Below, piece by piece: positions 18,393 through 26,304 of a DNA stretch of 64,000 nt. A program made the position numbers and the translations under genes. Below the pieces are notes generated by a model, which saw only the letters and a list, made by a program, of their open reading frames with translations, was not told where the DNA came from and made no database searches. Source of the stretch: Candidatus Gastranaerophilales bacterium (GTDB lineage Bacteria > Cyanobacteriota > Vampirovibrionia > Gastranaerophilales > Gastranaerophilaceae); the NCBI GenBank assembly GCA_944325635.1, contig CALVBD010000006.1:40194-104193 (forward strand). Reading direction: 5' to 3'. Every line of letters starts with the position of its first letter. Positions within the stretch are counted from its first letter, which is position 1.

Positions 18393-18884
18393 TCAGTTTC
18401 CTAAAATTTTTCTTGTTTCAACTAAATCAGGCCTTGGATTAGGCATTCTGTTAGACGGAATATCACGGATTCGTTCTTCATTACGGATAAACGGAATTTT
18501 CCCCGGATTTTTCATAATATAATCTATATTCTGCTGGTTCCTGAATTTATCCGGTGCCATATTCCCATACGGAGAAGTGTATCTGTAGTAATCAGCCGCA
18601 AGCACATAATTATCATTTTTCGGAACAACCTGAAAAGCCAAATTCATCCCGTCAGTAAATAAATTGGTCAAAACTCTGATAAAACCGTAACCTCCTATAA
18701 CAATTACCAGAAATACCGCAAGAATTTTCGGTGCCGCAGCAATTGTTTGTTCCTGAACCTGAGTAACAGCCTGTAATATACCGATAACAAGCCCTATTGC
18801 CGCAGCAACCAGTACACACGGCATTGAAATTGCGAGCATTACCAGAAACCCTCTTGCCAAATATTCAGCTAAAACTTCTATCAT
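18393..18884 (-). CDS. fliQ: Flagellar export apparatus protein FliQ with a C-terminal extension
   Basis: Residues 1-~90 match FliQ: two membrane helices with LAISMPCVLVAAAIGLVIGILQAVTQVQEQTIAAAPKILAVFLV and GGYGFIRVLTNLF. FliQ is normally about 90 residues, whereas this one has 163. The extra ~70 residues (YRYTSPYGNMAPDKFRNQQN...) are hydrophilic, proline-rich and of unknown role. The frame is continuous with no sign of frameshift. It lies between fliP and fliR in the usual order. Confidence 0.92.
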   Translation of the reverse strand: MIEVLAEYLARGFLVMLAISMPCVLVAAAIGLVIGILQAVTQVQEQTIAAAPKILAVFLVIVIGGYGFIRVLTNLFTDGMNLAFQVVPKNDNYVLAADYYRYTSPYGNMAPDKFRNQQNIDYIMKNPGKIPFIRNEERIRDIPSNRMPNPRPDLVETRKILGN

Positions 18885-18904
18885 ATCAACCTCTCTAATT
18901 TTTG

Positions 18905-19546
18905 TTAATTGTAACTTGTGACTAACCCCTGAACTATAAGCGCCCAGCCGTCAACCGCAATAAATATCAAAAGTTTAAACGGCAATGAAATGATTGTCGG
19001 AGATAACATAAACATACCAAGTGCAAGAAGAATATTCGCAACAACAAGGTCAAGCACGATAAACGGCACAAAGATTACAAATCCGATTTCAAATGCGGTT
19101 TTAAGCTCGCTTATAATATAAGCCGGAGCGACCTCCCATATAGTAATTTCATCAGGGGAAGCCGGCGGTCGTTTCTTTGATAACTCAATAAAGAATGATA
19201 AATCAGATTCTCTGGTTTGTTTCATCATAAATTCTTTCAAAGGTTTTGAGCCTTCATCAATTGCTGCAATTATATTTTGGTTCTTCTGGTAAGGAACGCT
19301 TCCCATTTCATACATTTTCTGAAAAGTTCCGCCCATAGTAAAAAACGTCAATATCATCGAAAGCCCGATAATAACAATAGATGGCGGTACCTGCTGTGTT
19401 CCCATTGCGGTTTTGAGCATTGAAAATACAATTACAAACCTTAAAAAACTTGTCATACAGCAAAAGACTAAAGGCAATAACGAAAATAACGTCATTACCA
19501 ATAATATCTGTATAACCGGATTTAAATCACTTAAAACATTCTGCAT
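18905..19546 (-). CDS. fliP: Flagellar export apparatus protein FliP
   Basis: FliP forms the core of the export gate. The 213-residue protein shows MTLFSLLPLVFCCMTSFLRFVIVFSMLKTAMGTQQVPPSIVIIGLSMILTF and ISELKTAFEIGFVIFVPFIVLDLVVANILLALGMFMLSPT, highly conserved FliP segments. It is shorter than the enterobacterial protein because the cleaved signal peptide is missing. It starts with ATG at 19546 and precedes fliQ by 20 bases. Confidence 0.95.
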   Translation of the reverse strand: MQNVLSDLNPVIQILLVMTLFSLLPLVFCCMTSFLRFVIVFSMLKTAMGTQQVPPSIVIIGLSMILTFFTMGGTFQKMYEMGSVPYQKNQNIIAAIDEGSKPLKEFMMKQTRESDLSFFIELSKKRPPASPDEITIWEVAPAYIISELKTAFEIGFVIFVPFIVLDLVVANILLALGMFMLSPTIISLPFKLLIFIAVDGWALIVQGLVTSYN

Positions 19547-19557
19547 TGTATACGTCC

Positions 19558-19962
19558 TTAGTTATTAATTTTTCTTACCATATTGTGAAGAACATTATTA
19601 TCCTTTTTCGGAAATGCTGAAATTATCGGCAAATCCTCAACACTTGTCACGTTATGCTGAAATTCGTGTCTTGAAGTCCTCGTAGAAACAGGCTGAAAGT
19701 CATCTGCTTTTTCAACATCAAGTTTTGAAATCAATGTCGTCTTATCGGCATCACCTGCAATAAGAAACCTTTCCTGTCCGGCTCTTACGACATACAAATT
19801 TTTGCGCGGCGAAACGGAAAGTGATTCTTCTATACTCAAAAATCCTGATTTTTTACTAAAACCTTCACTTAACGCAAATTTTTTGTACAACATGAGGGCA
19901 AAGAATATTAACCCTATCATTGCCATAGTATAAACTGCAAAATTAACTAAGTATCCTCCCAT
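19558..19962 (-). CDS. fliO: FliO-like flagellar biosynthesis protein
   Basis: A 134-residue protein with one N-terminal membrane helix (VNFAVYTMAMIGLIFFALML). A small beta-rich domain follows with LSIEESLSVSPRKNLYVVRAGQERFLIAGDADKTTLISKL, matching the FliO/FliZ profile (helix, then 'ln..r.l.Vv.v.g.r.LlG.t...'). FliO stabilises FliP during assembly. Position between the FliM/FliN-like gene and fliP supports the call; sequence similarity in this family is always weak. Confidence 0.78.
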   Translation of the reverse strand: MGGYLVNFAVYTMAMIGLIFFALMLYKKFALSEGFSKKSGFLSIEESLSVSPRKNLYVVRAGQERFLIAGDADKTTLISKLDVEKADDFQPVSTRTSRHEFQHNVTSVEDLPIISAFPKKDNNVLHNMVRKINN

Positions 19963-19985
19963 AATCCCCTCGATTCTTAATTTAA

Positions 19986-21227
19986 CTAAATATCTTCGTC
20001 TTCAAGTTCAAAATCGCTGTAATCGAACTCATCTTCTTCATCGCCTCCGGCATTGTTATCAACTGTAGGAGGTCCTGCAGGAGCAGGGCTGTTATCATAT
20101 TCAACAGGAGCTGCGGCAGGTGCTGCACCTCCTTGCGGTGCTTGAGGAGTTTGTGCCTGCTCTTCAATCTCATCAGCGCTTTTTTGAACAATGTCACTAA
20201 CTTTAACACCGTATCTGTCGTTAATAATAACAAGTTCTCCGTGCCCGATAACTTTATTTTCAACACGGAGGGTCACTTTATTTTCGTATAAAGCTGCTAC
20301 ATCAACAACAAGACCTTCTTCGATTTTCTTCAAATCTCCGAGAGTAATCTTTACGGGATCCAATTCTGCGTACATATCAACTTCTATACTGTCCCATAAG
20401 TTATTTGGTTCTTCACTCATCTCTTCTCCTCCGTTATCATCCAGCGGATGAACTAATTCCATATTGGGTTCTATAAACATTTTATTGGTGTAATCCTGCA
20501 AAAATACCTTCCATACTTTGAGGTCACTTCTTTCAAGAACAATTATGTCCTCAGGTTCAAGACCTTTCAAGTCTTTTACGGTAAACCTTGTTGCACCTAT
20601 TTCGATTTTTACTTTAACCGGACATCTGTAGAAATCTTTGTTTTCAAATTTCAATCCTTTACAAACAATTTTATTTGGCTTTAAACGTCCGTCCGGAACT
20701 GAAATAATAAATTTTCCCATAGCATTTTCTTCTTCATCTTTAATGAGAAAGGTTACATGGGTCATATCAAAATTTGTACGTTTAAAGTTTACAACCGGCG
20801 GGGGTTCCAAAAACTGCAGAATAATCTGATAAACATAATCGTTAAATGCAGTCATAATCTCACCTTCAAGATCGGTGAGTTTGTTAATATTAAAAGCTCT
20901 GTTAGGTCTGCCGAGTGCTCTGTTTAAAAGCAGCGCTACAGCCTGCTCGGAAACCCTGAGAAACATATCATAAAATTTATCAATCCGGACTTTTGTAACA
21001 AAGTAGGATTCTTTGGTTTGCAGAAGGTTAATATTTCTGCTTACACCCATCAACTCACATCTTAAACCGGGCGAAAAAAATCCATCGCTTGATTTTTGCA
21101 TGGCAAGCGGGAAAAGTTTCTGAAACCAATCGTATTCAGCATATAGATTATCTGATGTAGATTTACATTTTTCCATTATGGTTGTAACTATCCCCTTATT
21201 TAGTCCGGTAAATTGAGTTTTCCCCAA
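19986..21227 (-). CDS. Flagellar motor switch protein, FliM-FliN-like fusion with two SpoA domains
   Basis: The 413-residue protein has a FliM-like middle domain (residues ~20-190). A first SpoA domain lies at ~205-260 (PVKVKIEIGATRFTVKDLKGLEPEDIIVL). The second, at ~290-360, is FliN-like (VDMYAELDPVKITLGDLKKI, then NKVIGHGELVIINDRYGVKVSDIV). A Pro/Ala linker and an acidic tail finish it. It would form the C-ring. No N-terminal CheY-binding motif is visible. No separate fliN lies between it and fliO, so both roles may be fused. The start is uncertain: TTG at 21227 has no ribosome site, and ATG at 21176 is an alternative. Confidence 0.82.
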   Translation of the reverse strand: MGKTQFTGLNKGIVTTIMEKCKSTSDNLYAEYDWFQKLFPLAMQKSSDGFFSPGLRCELMGVSRNINLLQTKESYFVTKVRIDKFYDMFLRVSEQAVALLLNRALGRPNRAFNINKLTDLEGEIMTAFNDYVYQIILQFLEPPPVVNFKRTNFDMTHVTFLIKDEEENAMGKFIISVPDGRLKPNKIVCKGLKFENKDFYRCPVKVKIEIGATRFTVKDLKGLEPEDIIVLERSDLKVWKVFLQDYTNKMFIEPNMELVHPLDDNGGEEMSEEPNNLWDSIEVDMYAELDPVKITLGDLKKIEEGLVVDVAALYENKVTLRVENKVIGHGELVIINDRYGVKVSDIVQKSADEIEEQAQTPQAPQGGAAPAAAPVEYDNSPAPAGPPTVDNNAGGDEEDEFDYSDFELEDEDI

Positions 21228-21310
21228 AACTACAATATTATATTCCGCACGACTTCACATCAACCTTTTAATGGATTTTTTGTAAAAATCAACGTTATTT
21301 GTATGAAAAA

Positions 21311-22468
21311 TTACTTTCCTTGCGGTATTGTAAACCAGAATGTACTTCCATGGTTCAACTTTGATTTAAAACCGATTTTGCCCCCATGTGCTTCCGCTAT
21401 TTTTTTACACAAAGCAAGCCCGACGCCGGAACCCTGCTGTCGTTTCAACTGATTTCGGTTCACCTGCGAAAAGAAATTGAAAATCTTGTCGTAATCCCGT
21501 TTTCTTATTCCGTCGCCGGTATCTGTTATTTCAAATACAAACTCATGAGAATCATTTATATAAGATACAATTTTAATTTTACCGTTCAAATTATCAAACT
21601 TTACGGCATTTGAAATCAAATTCATAACAAGCTGTTGAAAGCGCCGTAAGTCCGCATTTATCTCAACATCCATAACGGTATATGAAAAATGAAGATTTTT
21701 CGATCGTATAATTTCATCAAAACTCAAAACTATATCCTCGATAACATCCTTCGGACGAAAATTTTCATAATGCAACTCCATCTGCCCGAATTCCGACCTA
21801 GCCATATCCAGAATATCCTGTATCAAACCTAGTAAAAACTTTGCACTTTTAGAAATATTCGAAATATATTTAAAATCCTCTCTATCCTTTATTCTGTGCT
21901 TCAACATATCTGAAAATCCTATTATTGAATTTAAAGGAGTTTTGTATTCATGGGAAATACTTGCAAGAAATTCTATTTTATCTTTGTTATTACGTTTTAA
22001 CTCTTCCTGCAGAGTTATATTTTCCAAACGCGCATTCACACATTCTGAAATTATCTCCATAAAATTTTGATTTTTCAGATTAAAATCTTGACGTTTAGAG
22101 ATTAACGCAATATAGCCGAATAAAAATTCACGCCATATTACCGGAACGATTATGACATTTTCTTTTGAAAGTTTATAGAAATACTCAAGCGTATCCTCCA
22201 TATCATAATTATTCAAAAACAAATCCTCGCCGAGTGTGTAGATTTGTTCAACTTCACCCTGAATCTTTTTATCACACTCCGGCGAATAATAAATCTTTTT
22301 CGCGAGAATACTATTCGCCTCATTATCCACCAAATAAAACCAACAGGCATGCGCTTTTGTAAACTTTAAAAGTTCCTGTGCAGCATCTGTACAAAGCTCT
22401 CTTACTGACGTTTTTGTATTAAGTTTCTTCAAAAATTTACAAAGAAATTTTTCAGATGTCATATTCAT
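21311..22468 (-). CDS. Orphan sensor histidine kinase (GAF-HisKA-HATPase)
   Basis: The 385-residue cytoplasmic protein has a GAF-like sensor domain (~15-150), then a dimerisation helix with the phospho-accepting His173 in FLASISHEYKTPLNSIIGFSDML. A HATPase domain follows with N-box NLISNAVKF, G1 DTGDGI and G2 GSGVGLALCKKIAEAHGG. There are no membrane helices, so it senses an internal signal. No response regulator is adjacent. It is divergent from gmk and upstream of the flagellar genes on the same strand; a link to motility is possible but not shown. Confidence 0.92.
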   Translation of the reverse strand: MNMTSEKFLCKFLKKLNTKTSVRELCTDAAQELLKFTKAHACWFYLVDNEANSILAKKIYYSPECDKKIQGEVEQIYTLGEDLFLNNYDMEDTLEYFYKLSKENVIIVPVIWREFLFGYIALISKRQDFNLKNQNFMEIISECVNARLENITLQEELKRNNKDKIEFLASISHEYKTPLNSIIGFSDMLKHRIKDREDFKYISNISKSAKFLLGLIQDILDMARSEFGQMELHYENFRPKDVIEDIVLSFDEIIRSKNLHFSYTVMDVEINADLRRFQQLVMNLISNAVKFDNLNGKIKIVSYINDSHEFVFEITDTGDGIRKRDYDKIFNFFSQVNRNQLKRQQGSGVGLALCKKIAEAHGGKIGFKSKLNHGSTFWFTIPQGK

Positions 22469-22470
22469 TG

Positions 22471-22482
22471 TATAATTATAAT
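22471..22482 (+). promoter_or_regulatory. Tandem TATAAT directly upstream of gmk
   Basis: TATAAT occurs twice back to back (22471-22476 and 22477-22482), ending at the base before the gmk ATG. No ribosome site lies before this ATG. If a hexamer here is the -10 box, transcription would start inside or at the edge of the coding region, giving a leaderless message. Confidence 0.4.
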
Positions 22483-23058
22483 ATGAACAAAAATTCAGAC
22501 ACTAAAAAATTATTTGTAATTTCCGGCTCCTCAGGAGTCGGAAAAGGTACTGTTTTAAAAGGTTTTTTGGAGAAAAACCCTAATTTTATGCTTTCAATTT
22601 CCTGTACTACCAGAGCACCGAGAAAAGGCGAAGTTGACGGCGTAAATTATTTTTTTCTCACTAAAGAAGAATTTCAAAACTGTATAGATAATGACAAATT
22701 TTTGGAATGGGCGGAATTTGCAGGCAACCGCTACGGAACCAAGAAAAAATATATTCAGCAGTGTCTTGAGGAAGGTAAAGATATTATCCTTGAAATTGAT
22801 ACGCAAGGTGCGCTGCAGGTAAAAAAACAAATGCCTGAAGCTGTATTGATTTTTATCTGCCCGCCGTCGATTGAGGCTCTGGAAAATCGTCTGCGCGGCC
22901 GCCATACAGAAGACGAAGCCACAATCCAAAAACGGCTTCAGGAAGTAAAAACCGAACTTGAACGTGCTGAAAAATTTGATTACAAAGTCGTAAATGACGA
23001 TTTAGAAAAAGCTATTGCAGAACTTGAAAAAATTATAATCGGAGAACAAAAATGTTAA
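22483..23058 (+). CDS. gmk: Guanylate kinase
   Basis: Gmk phosphorylates GMP/dGMP to the diphosphate. The P-loop GSSGVGKGTV is near residues 15-24. SISCTTRAPRKGEVDGVNYFFL (GMP binding), EWAEFAGNRYGT, EIDTQGALQV and the lid region LRGRHTEDEATIQKRL follow. I placed the start at ATG 22483 (MNKNSDTKKLFVISG); an upstream in-frame codon at 22456 would overlap the divergent kinase gene. About 191 residues, a normal length. The stop overlaps the coaBC start, giving a gmk-coaBC-NIF3 operon. Confidence 0.95.
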   Translation: MNKNSDTKKLFVISGSSGVGKGTVLKGFLEKNPNFMLSISCTTRAPRKGEVDGVNYFFLTKEEFQNCIDNDKFLEWAEFAGNRYGTKKKYIQQCLEEGKDIILEIDTQGALQVKKQMPEAVLIFICPPSIEALENRLRGRHTEDEATIQKRLQEVKTELERAEKFDYKVVNDDLEKAIAELEKIIIGEQKC

Positions 23059-24221
23059 GCGGGAAAAATATCTTAATCGGGATTACCGGAGGAATTGCCG
23101 CTTACAAAATCTGCGAACTCATAAGGATGTTCAAACGGCAGAATGCAAATGTTCGTGTTGTATGTACCCCGAACGCTTTAAATTTTGTCACAAAATTAAC
23201 CCTCCGAAACCTCAGCCAAAACGAAGTAGGCGTTGAGGAATTTGATATTCCTGATTTCAAACCGGAACATATCTCTTATGCAGATGAAGCGGATATTATG
23301 ATAATCGCGCCAGCAACCGCAAATACAATTTCAAAAATCGCCTCCGGAATTTGTGATAACCTTTTAACATCAATTACCTGCGCTTTTAAAAAGCCTGTTA
23401 TAATTGCGCCTGCAATGAATTGTAATATGTGGGAAAGCCCTGCAATTCAGGAGAATTTAAAAAAGCTTGCCTCCCGCGGCTATAAAATTCTTGAACCTGA
23501 AAGCGGGTTTCTTGCCTGCGGATATGAAGGAAAAGGACGGCTCTGCAGTTTAGAAAAAATTTACGATGAAGCAGCCTCCATTCTTACAACAAAAACTAAA
23601 GGCAAAAAATACGTAATCACGGCAGGCGGCACAATTGAGGATATTGACCCTGTAAGATATATTTCAAATTATTCCTCGGGTAAAATGGGGCTTGCACTTG
23701 CTGATGAAACTTATCACTGCGGCAATGATGTCACGTTAATCACCACAGTCGATGTCACAAGACCTTACAAAATTATAAAAGTAAAATCTGCAATTGAAAT
23801 GCAGGAGGCTGTTAACGCTGAATTTGAAACTGCTGATTTTATAATAATGGCTGCAGCCGTCGCTGACTACAGAGTCAAAAATAAATCAGACCAAAAAATA
23901 AAAAAAACAAACGATGACACTTTGACACTGGAACTTGTAAAAAATCCTGATATCTTAAAAGAACTCTGCAACAAAAAAACTCATCAAACAGTTGTCGGCT
24001 TCTGTGCGGAAAGCGAAAATCTTTTAACCAACGCAAAAGAAAAAATTCAAAAAAAAGGCTGCGACTACTTAATCGCAAATGATATTTCAAGAAAAGACAT
24101 CGGATTTTCAAGCGACTATAATGAAGTCACAATCCTTGATAAAAACGGTGGAATGATAAAACTTGAACGCGCATCGAAATCTGAAATTGCCCGCGGAATT
24201 TTAAAGGTTATAAATGAATAA
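23052..24221 (+). CDS. coaBC: Bifunctional phosphopantothenoylcysteine decarboxylase / phosphopantothenate-cysteine ligase
   Basis: CoaBC carries out two consecutive steps of coenzyme A synthesis. The N-terminal flavoprotein domain (CoaC) has GITGGIAAYKICELIR, the PAMNCNMW substrate motif and the FLACGYEGKGRL lid with its catalytic Cys. The C-terminal CoaB domain begins ~190 with ITAGGTIEDIDPVRYISNYSSGKMG, then AAAVADYR. At 389 residues it is full length. It overlaps gmk upstream and the NIF3 gene downstream by 7-8 bases, so translation is coupled. Confidence 0.96.
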   Translation: MLSGKNILIGITGGIAAYKICELIRMFKRQNANVRVVCTPNALNFVTKLTLRNLSQNEVGVEEFDIPDFKPEHISYADEADIMIIAPATANTISKIASGICDNLLTSITCAFKKPVIIAPAMNCNMWESPAIQENLKKLASRGYKILEPESGFLACGYEGKGRLCSLEKIYDEAASILTTKTKGKKYVITAGGTIEDIDPVRYISNYSSGKMGLALADETYHCGNDVTLITTVDVTRPYKIIKVKSAIEMQEAVNAEFETADFIIMAAAVADYRVKNKSDQKIKKTNDDTLTLELVKNPDILKELCNKKTHQTVVGFCAESENLLTNAKEKIQKKGCDYLIANDISRKDIGFSSDYNEVTILDKNGGMIKLERASKSEIARGILKVINE

Positions 24222-24933
24222 ATACGAAATTGTAAAAAGGATTGAAAAATTTGCACCGCCAGAACTTGCGGAAAGCTGGGACTGTTCCGGCTGGGCTGTA
24301 GAAACAAATCGGAAAGAAGTACACAAAATTATGTTATGTCTGACGGTTACGGACAACATAATAAAACAGGCGCGTCAACAAAATTGCGATATGATAATTT
24401 CCCACCACCCGATGTTCTATATTCCGTTTAGCATTTCCTCGCCCCTTGCGGGAGAGGATGTCCGAAGGACAGGTGAGGAGTCTATTGATATTTACGCAGC
24501 CCACACAAACCTTGACCGCGCGCAAGGCGGAACCACAGACACCCTTATTTCAAAACTGGGATTTGAAGTGAGTGAAACCGATGATTTTTTAAGATTTGCA
24601 GATGTAAAAGTTTCTATAGACGAACTGCGAAACAGACTTCTAAAAATTTCATCCAATCTGCGCTACGTAAATAATAATGGAATTAAAGTATTAAATAAAC
24701 TTGCCTTCTGCGCAGGAAGCGGCTCCGATTTTATAGAAGAAGCATTTAAAAAAGGCGCGGACGCATTTATTACAGGTGATATAAAATTCCATACGGCTCT
24801 CGAAAGTCCGATAGTCCTCTTTGACATCGGACATTTTGAAAGCGAAATTCTTGTTTTACAAGTGTTTGAAAAACTTTTGCCGGATATTGAAACAGTAAGA
24901 GCCGTTGAAAAAAGTCCGTTCATTTATCAATAA
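24214..24933 (+). CDS. NIF3 / GTP cyclohydrolase I type 2-like protein with an inserted repeat
   Basis: The 239-residue protein matches the Nif3 family of di-metal proteins. It shows PELAESWDCSGWAVE, the metal ligands in DMIISHHPMF and YAAHTNLDRAQGGTTD, and at the C-terminus FITGDIKFHTAL and FDIGHFESE. Family members in B vitamin or cofactor operons are often annotated as GTP cyclohydrolase type 2, but the true reaction is unsettled. Between HHPMFYIPF and IDIYAAHTNLD, where relatives have a loop and helix, residues ~74-89 (SSPLAGEDVRRTGEE) are the translation of a dispersed palindromic repeat. The frame is intact. Last gene of the gmk-coaBC operon. Confidence 0.88.
   Translation: MNKYEIVKRIEKFAPPELAESWDCSGWAVETNRKEVHKIMLCLTVTDNIIKQARQQNCDMIISHHPMFYIPFSISSPLAGEDVRRTGEESIDIYAAHTNLDRAQGGTTDTLISKLGFEVSETDDFLRFADVKVSIDELRNRLLKISSNLRYVNNNGIKVLNKLAFCAGSGSDFIEEAFKKGADAFITGDIKFHTALESPIVLFDIGHFESEILVLQVFEKLLPDIETVRAVEKSPFIYQ
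24436..24479 (+). repeat. Palindromic repeat copy inside the NIF3 coding sequence
   Basis: The bases match the reverse complement of the intergenic element at about 39590-39632: a GC-rich TCCTC...GGGAGAGGA part, then TGTCC-GAA-GGACA, then GGTGAGGA. Elsewhere in the window this element lies only between genes. Here it is read in frame as 15-16 residues. Confidence 0.85.
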
Positions 24934-25617
24934 CTTACCTTGAACGGATAATCATCCGGAATTTTCCAACCATTTAGCTGAATAACAAGTGTACACCACT
25001 TTCCGTCATCCGTACCGTTTTTACAATTTTTGACAGCAGTTTCTGTACGTCCGTCCCAGGAATATTTAAAAGGTTCCAAGCCGCGGTTATAATGATATTT
25101 CCAAACGTAGTCTGTATTATTAACCGGCATATACAAGAAATAAAATTTACATTGACCGTATCCTGTTTGCGGACACTTTTCAGGATTCCCTACAAAAAAA
25201 TACAACTCCACGCGAAGAATTCACCAGATCGTCGTTTCCAAACTGAAAAGCACTCCCGTCGCTTAAATAATATCTTATTGTTCCCGAAGTGTTTACTTGT
25301 TTTTTTATGACAATAAATCTTGAAAAATATTTCTGAAACCAAATGTCAATTTTTGCTGAACCTTCAATAGGCTTGCCTTCATCATACAAATCCACACCAC
25401 CGGTATCCAGATACCAATCTTTTTTATCTCCAAATTCGACCTCAGCAAGCTGAATTGCCTGATTAAATGTTGTATAAAATTTTGCCAGTCGTGTTTCTAC
25501 TACTTTATTATTATTTTTTTGTATTAAAGCCGGCAAAGTCATTGCAGCTACAACCCCAATTATACCCAAAGTGATAAGAACTTCAGCCAAAGTAAAAGCA
25601 ATTCGTCTTTTATTCAT
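24927..25617 (-). pseudogene. Prepilin-like gene with a single-base frameshift in a T7 run
   Basis: ATG at 25617 (MNKRRIAFTLAEVLITLGIIGVVAAMTLPALIQ) follows AGGA. It has a short leader and a perfect prepilin peptidase motif. The frame runs through a pilin-like domain to VNSSRGVVFFCRES and stops. The other half continues in the next frame as VGNPEKCPQTGYGQCKF through to FPFKVSY-like residues at 24927. Deleting one T from the T7 run at about 25193-25199 (seven A on the plus strand) joins them into one protein of 229 residues. It is therefore a broken or switched-off pilin/pseudopilin, or a sequencing error. The 3' end overlaps the NIF3 stop by seven bases. Confidence 0.8.
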
Positions 25618-25731
25618 ATAAAGCAATTCCTCATTAACAATTATAATAATAGATTAAATATTTATTATAGTAAACATATTATTTATAATAGTCTCTTTGC
25701 TAGTTTTTGTCAATAATATAAAATTATTATT

Positions 25732-25950
25732 ATGGAGAATGATTTCGGGTATATTTTAGGTTCTAATATACGGGCAGAAAGACTCAGGCGGCATTACACA
25801 CAGGACAAGCTTGCCGAGCTGCTTGATATGAGTATAAATTATGTCGGCAAATTAGAACGTGGAACAATAATACCGAGCGCTCTTGTTATTTTTAAATTGT
25901 CAAAAATTTTACGTGTAGATATAAATGACTTCTTTAAAGAAATAGAATAA
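25732..25950 (+). CDS. Small XRE-family helix-turn-helix regulator
   Basis: The 72-residue protein is a single Cro/C1-type domain: IRAERLRRHYTQDKLAELLDMSINYVGKLERGTIIPSALVIFKLSKIL, with the recognition helix around NYVGKLERG. It lacks any partner domain, so it probably binds DNA as a dimer. It is divergent from the frameshifted prepilin gene and shares a 105-base AT-rich gap with it, so it could regulate that gene or itself. No clear ribosome site is present before its ATG. Confidence 0.88.
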   Translation: MENDFGYILGSNIRAERLRRHYTQDKLAELLDMSINYVGKLERGTIIPSALVIFKLSKILRVDINDFFKEIE

Positions 25951-25953
25951 ATC

Positions 25954-25981
25954 TTGACAATCGTGTTTCATCAGATAAAAT
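25954..25981 (+). promoter_or_regulatory. Promoter of tRNA-Gln
   Basis: TTGACA at 25954-25959 and TAAAAT at 25976-25981 with 16-base spacing lie about 20 bases before the tRNA 5' end. Confidence 0.65.
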
Positions 25982-26002
25982 AGTAAATGTGATTTAGAAT
26001 AG

Positions 26003-26077
26003 TGGGGCGTCGCCAAGCGGCAAGGCAGCTGGTTTTGGTCCAGCCATTCGGAGGTTCGAATCCTTCCGCCCCAGCCA
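26003..26077 (+). tRNA. tRNA-Gln (anticodon UUG), CCA encoded
   Basis: The acceptor strands TGGGGCG (26003-26009) and CGCCCCA (26067-26073) pair. The discriminator G and CCA follow at 26074-26077. The anticodon stem GCTGG/CCAGC encloses the seven-base loop TTTTGGT with anticodon TTG. The T loop is GGTTCGAATCC. Seventy-five bases including CCA. Confidence 0.95.
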
Positions 26078-26080
26078 CTA

Positions 26081-26107
26081 AAAAAGACCGGCTTGTCCGG
26101 TCTTTTA
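26081..26107 (+). terminator. Intrinsic terminator after tRNA-Gln
   Basis: AAAAAGACCGG-CTTGT-CCGGTCTTTT forms a strong hairpin followed by more T, four bases after the encoded CCA. Confidence 0.88.
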
Positions 26108-26304
26108 TTTTTTGCTTGGTCTGACTTAATATACATTTTTACTGTCGATTTTATAATAAACAAATATTTATATGTTTTATAAATGATTAAAATTATATAA
26201 AAATAGAATTGAGAATATGCCGTATATAGATAGCAAATTATTCTTTTTGGGGTTTTATAATGATAACAACGTTTTAATAACAAAGCGCACAAAAGGAGAA
26301 AATA

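Noticed and set aside
17612..21227. Reading the fliPQR cluster as a virulence type III secretion system
   Set aside because: The fliO gene and the FliM/FliN-like order fit flagella; no needle or translocon genes are present, although the window alone cannot exclude it fully.
25909..26292. 127-codon minus-strand ORF across the tRNA-Gln region
   Set aside because: It covers the tRNA gene and its terminator in antisense.
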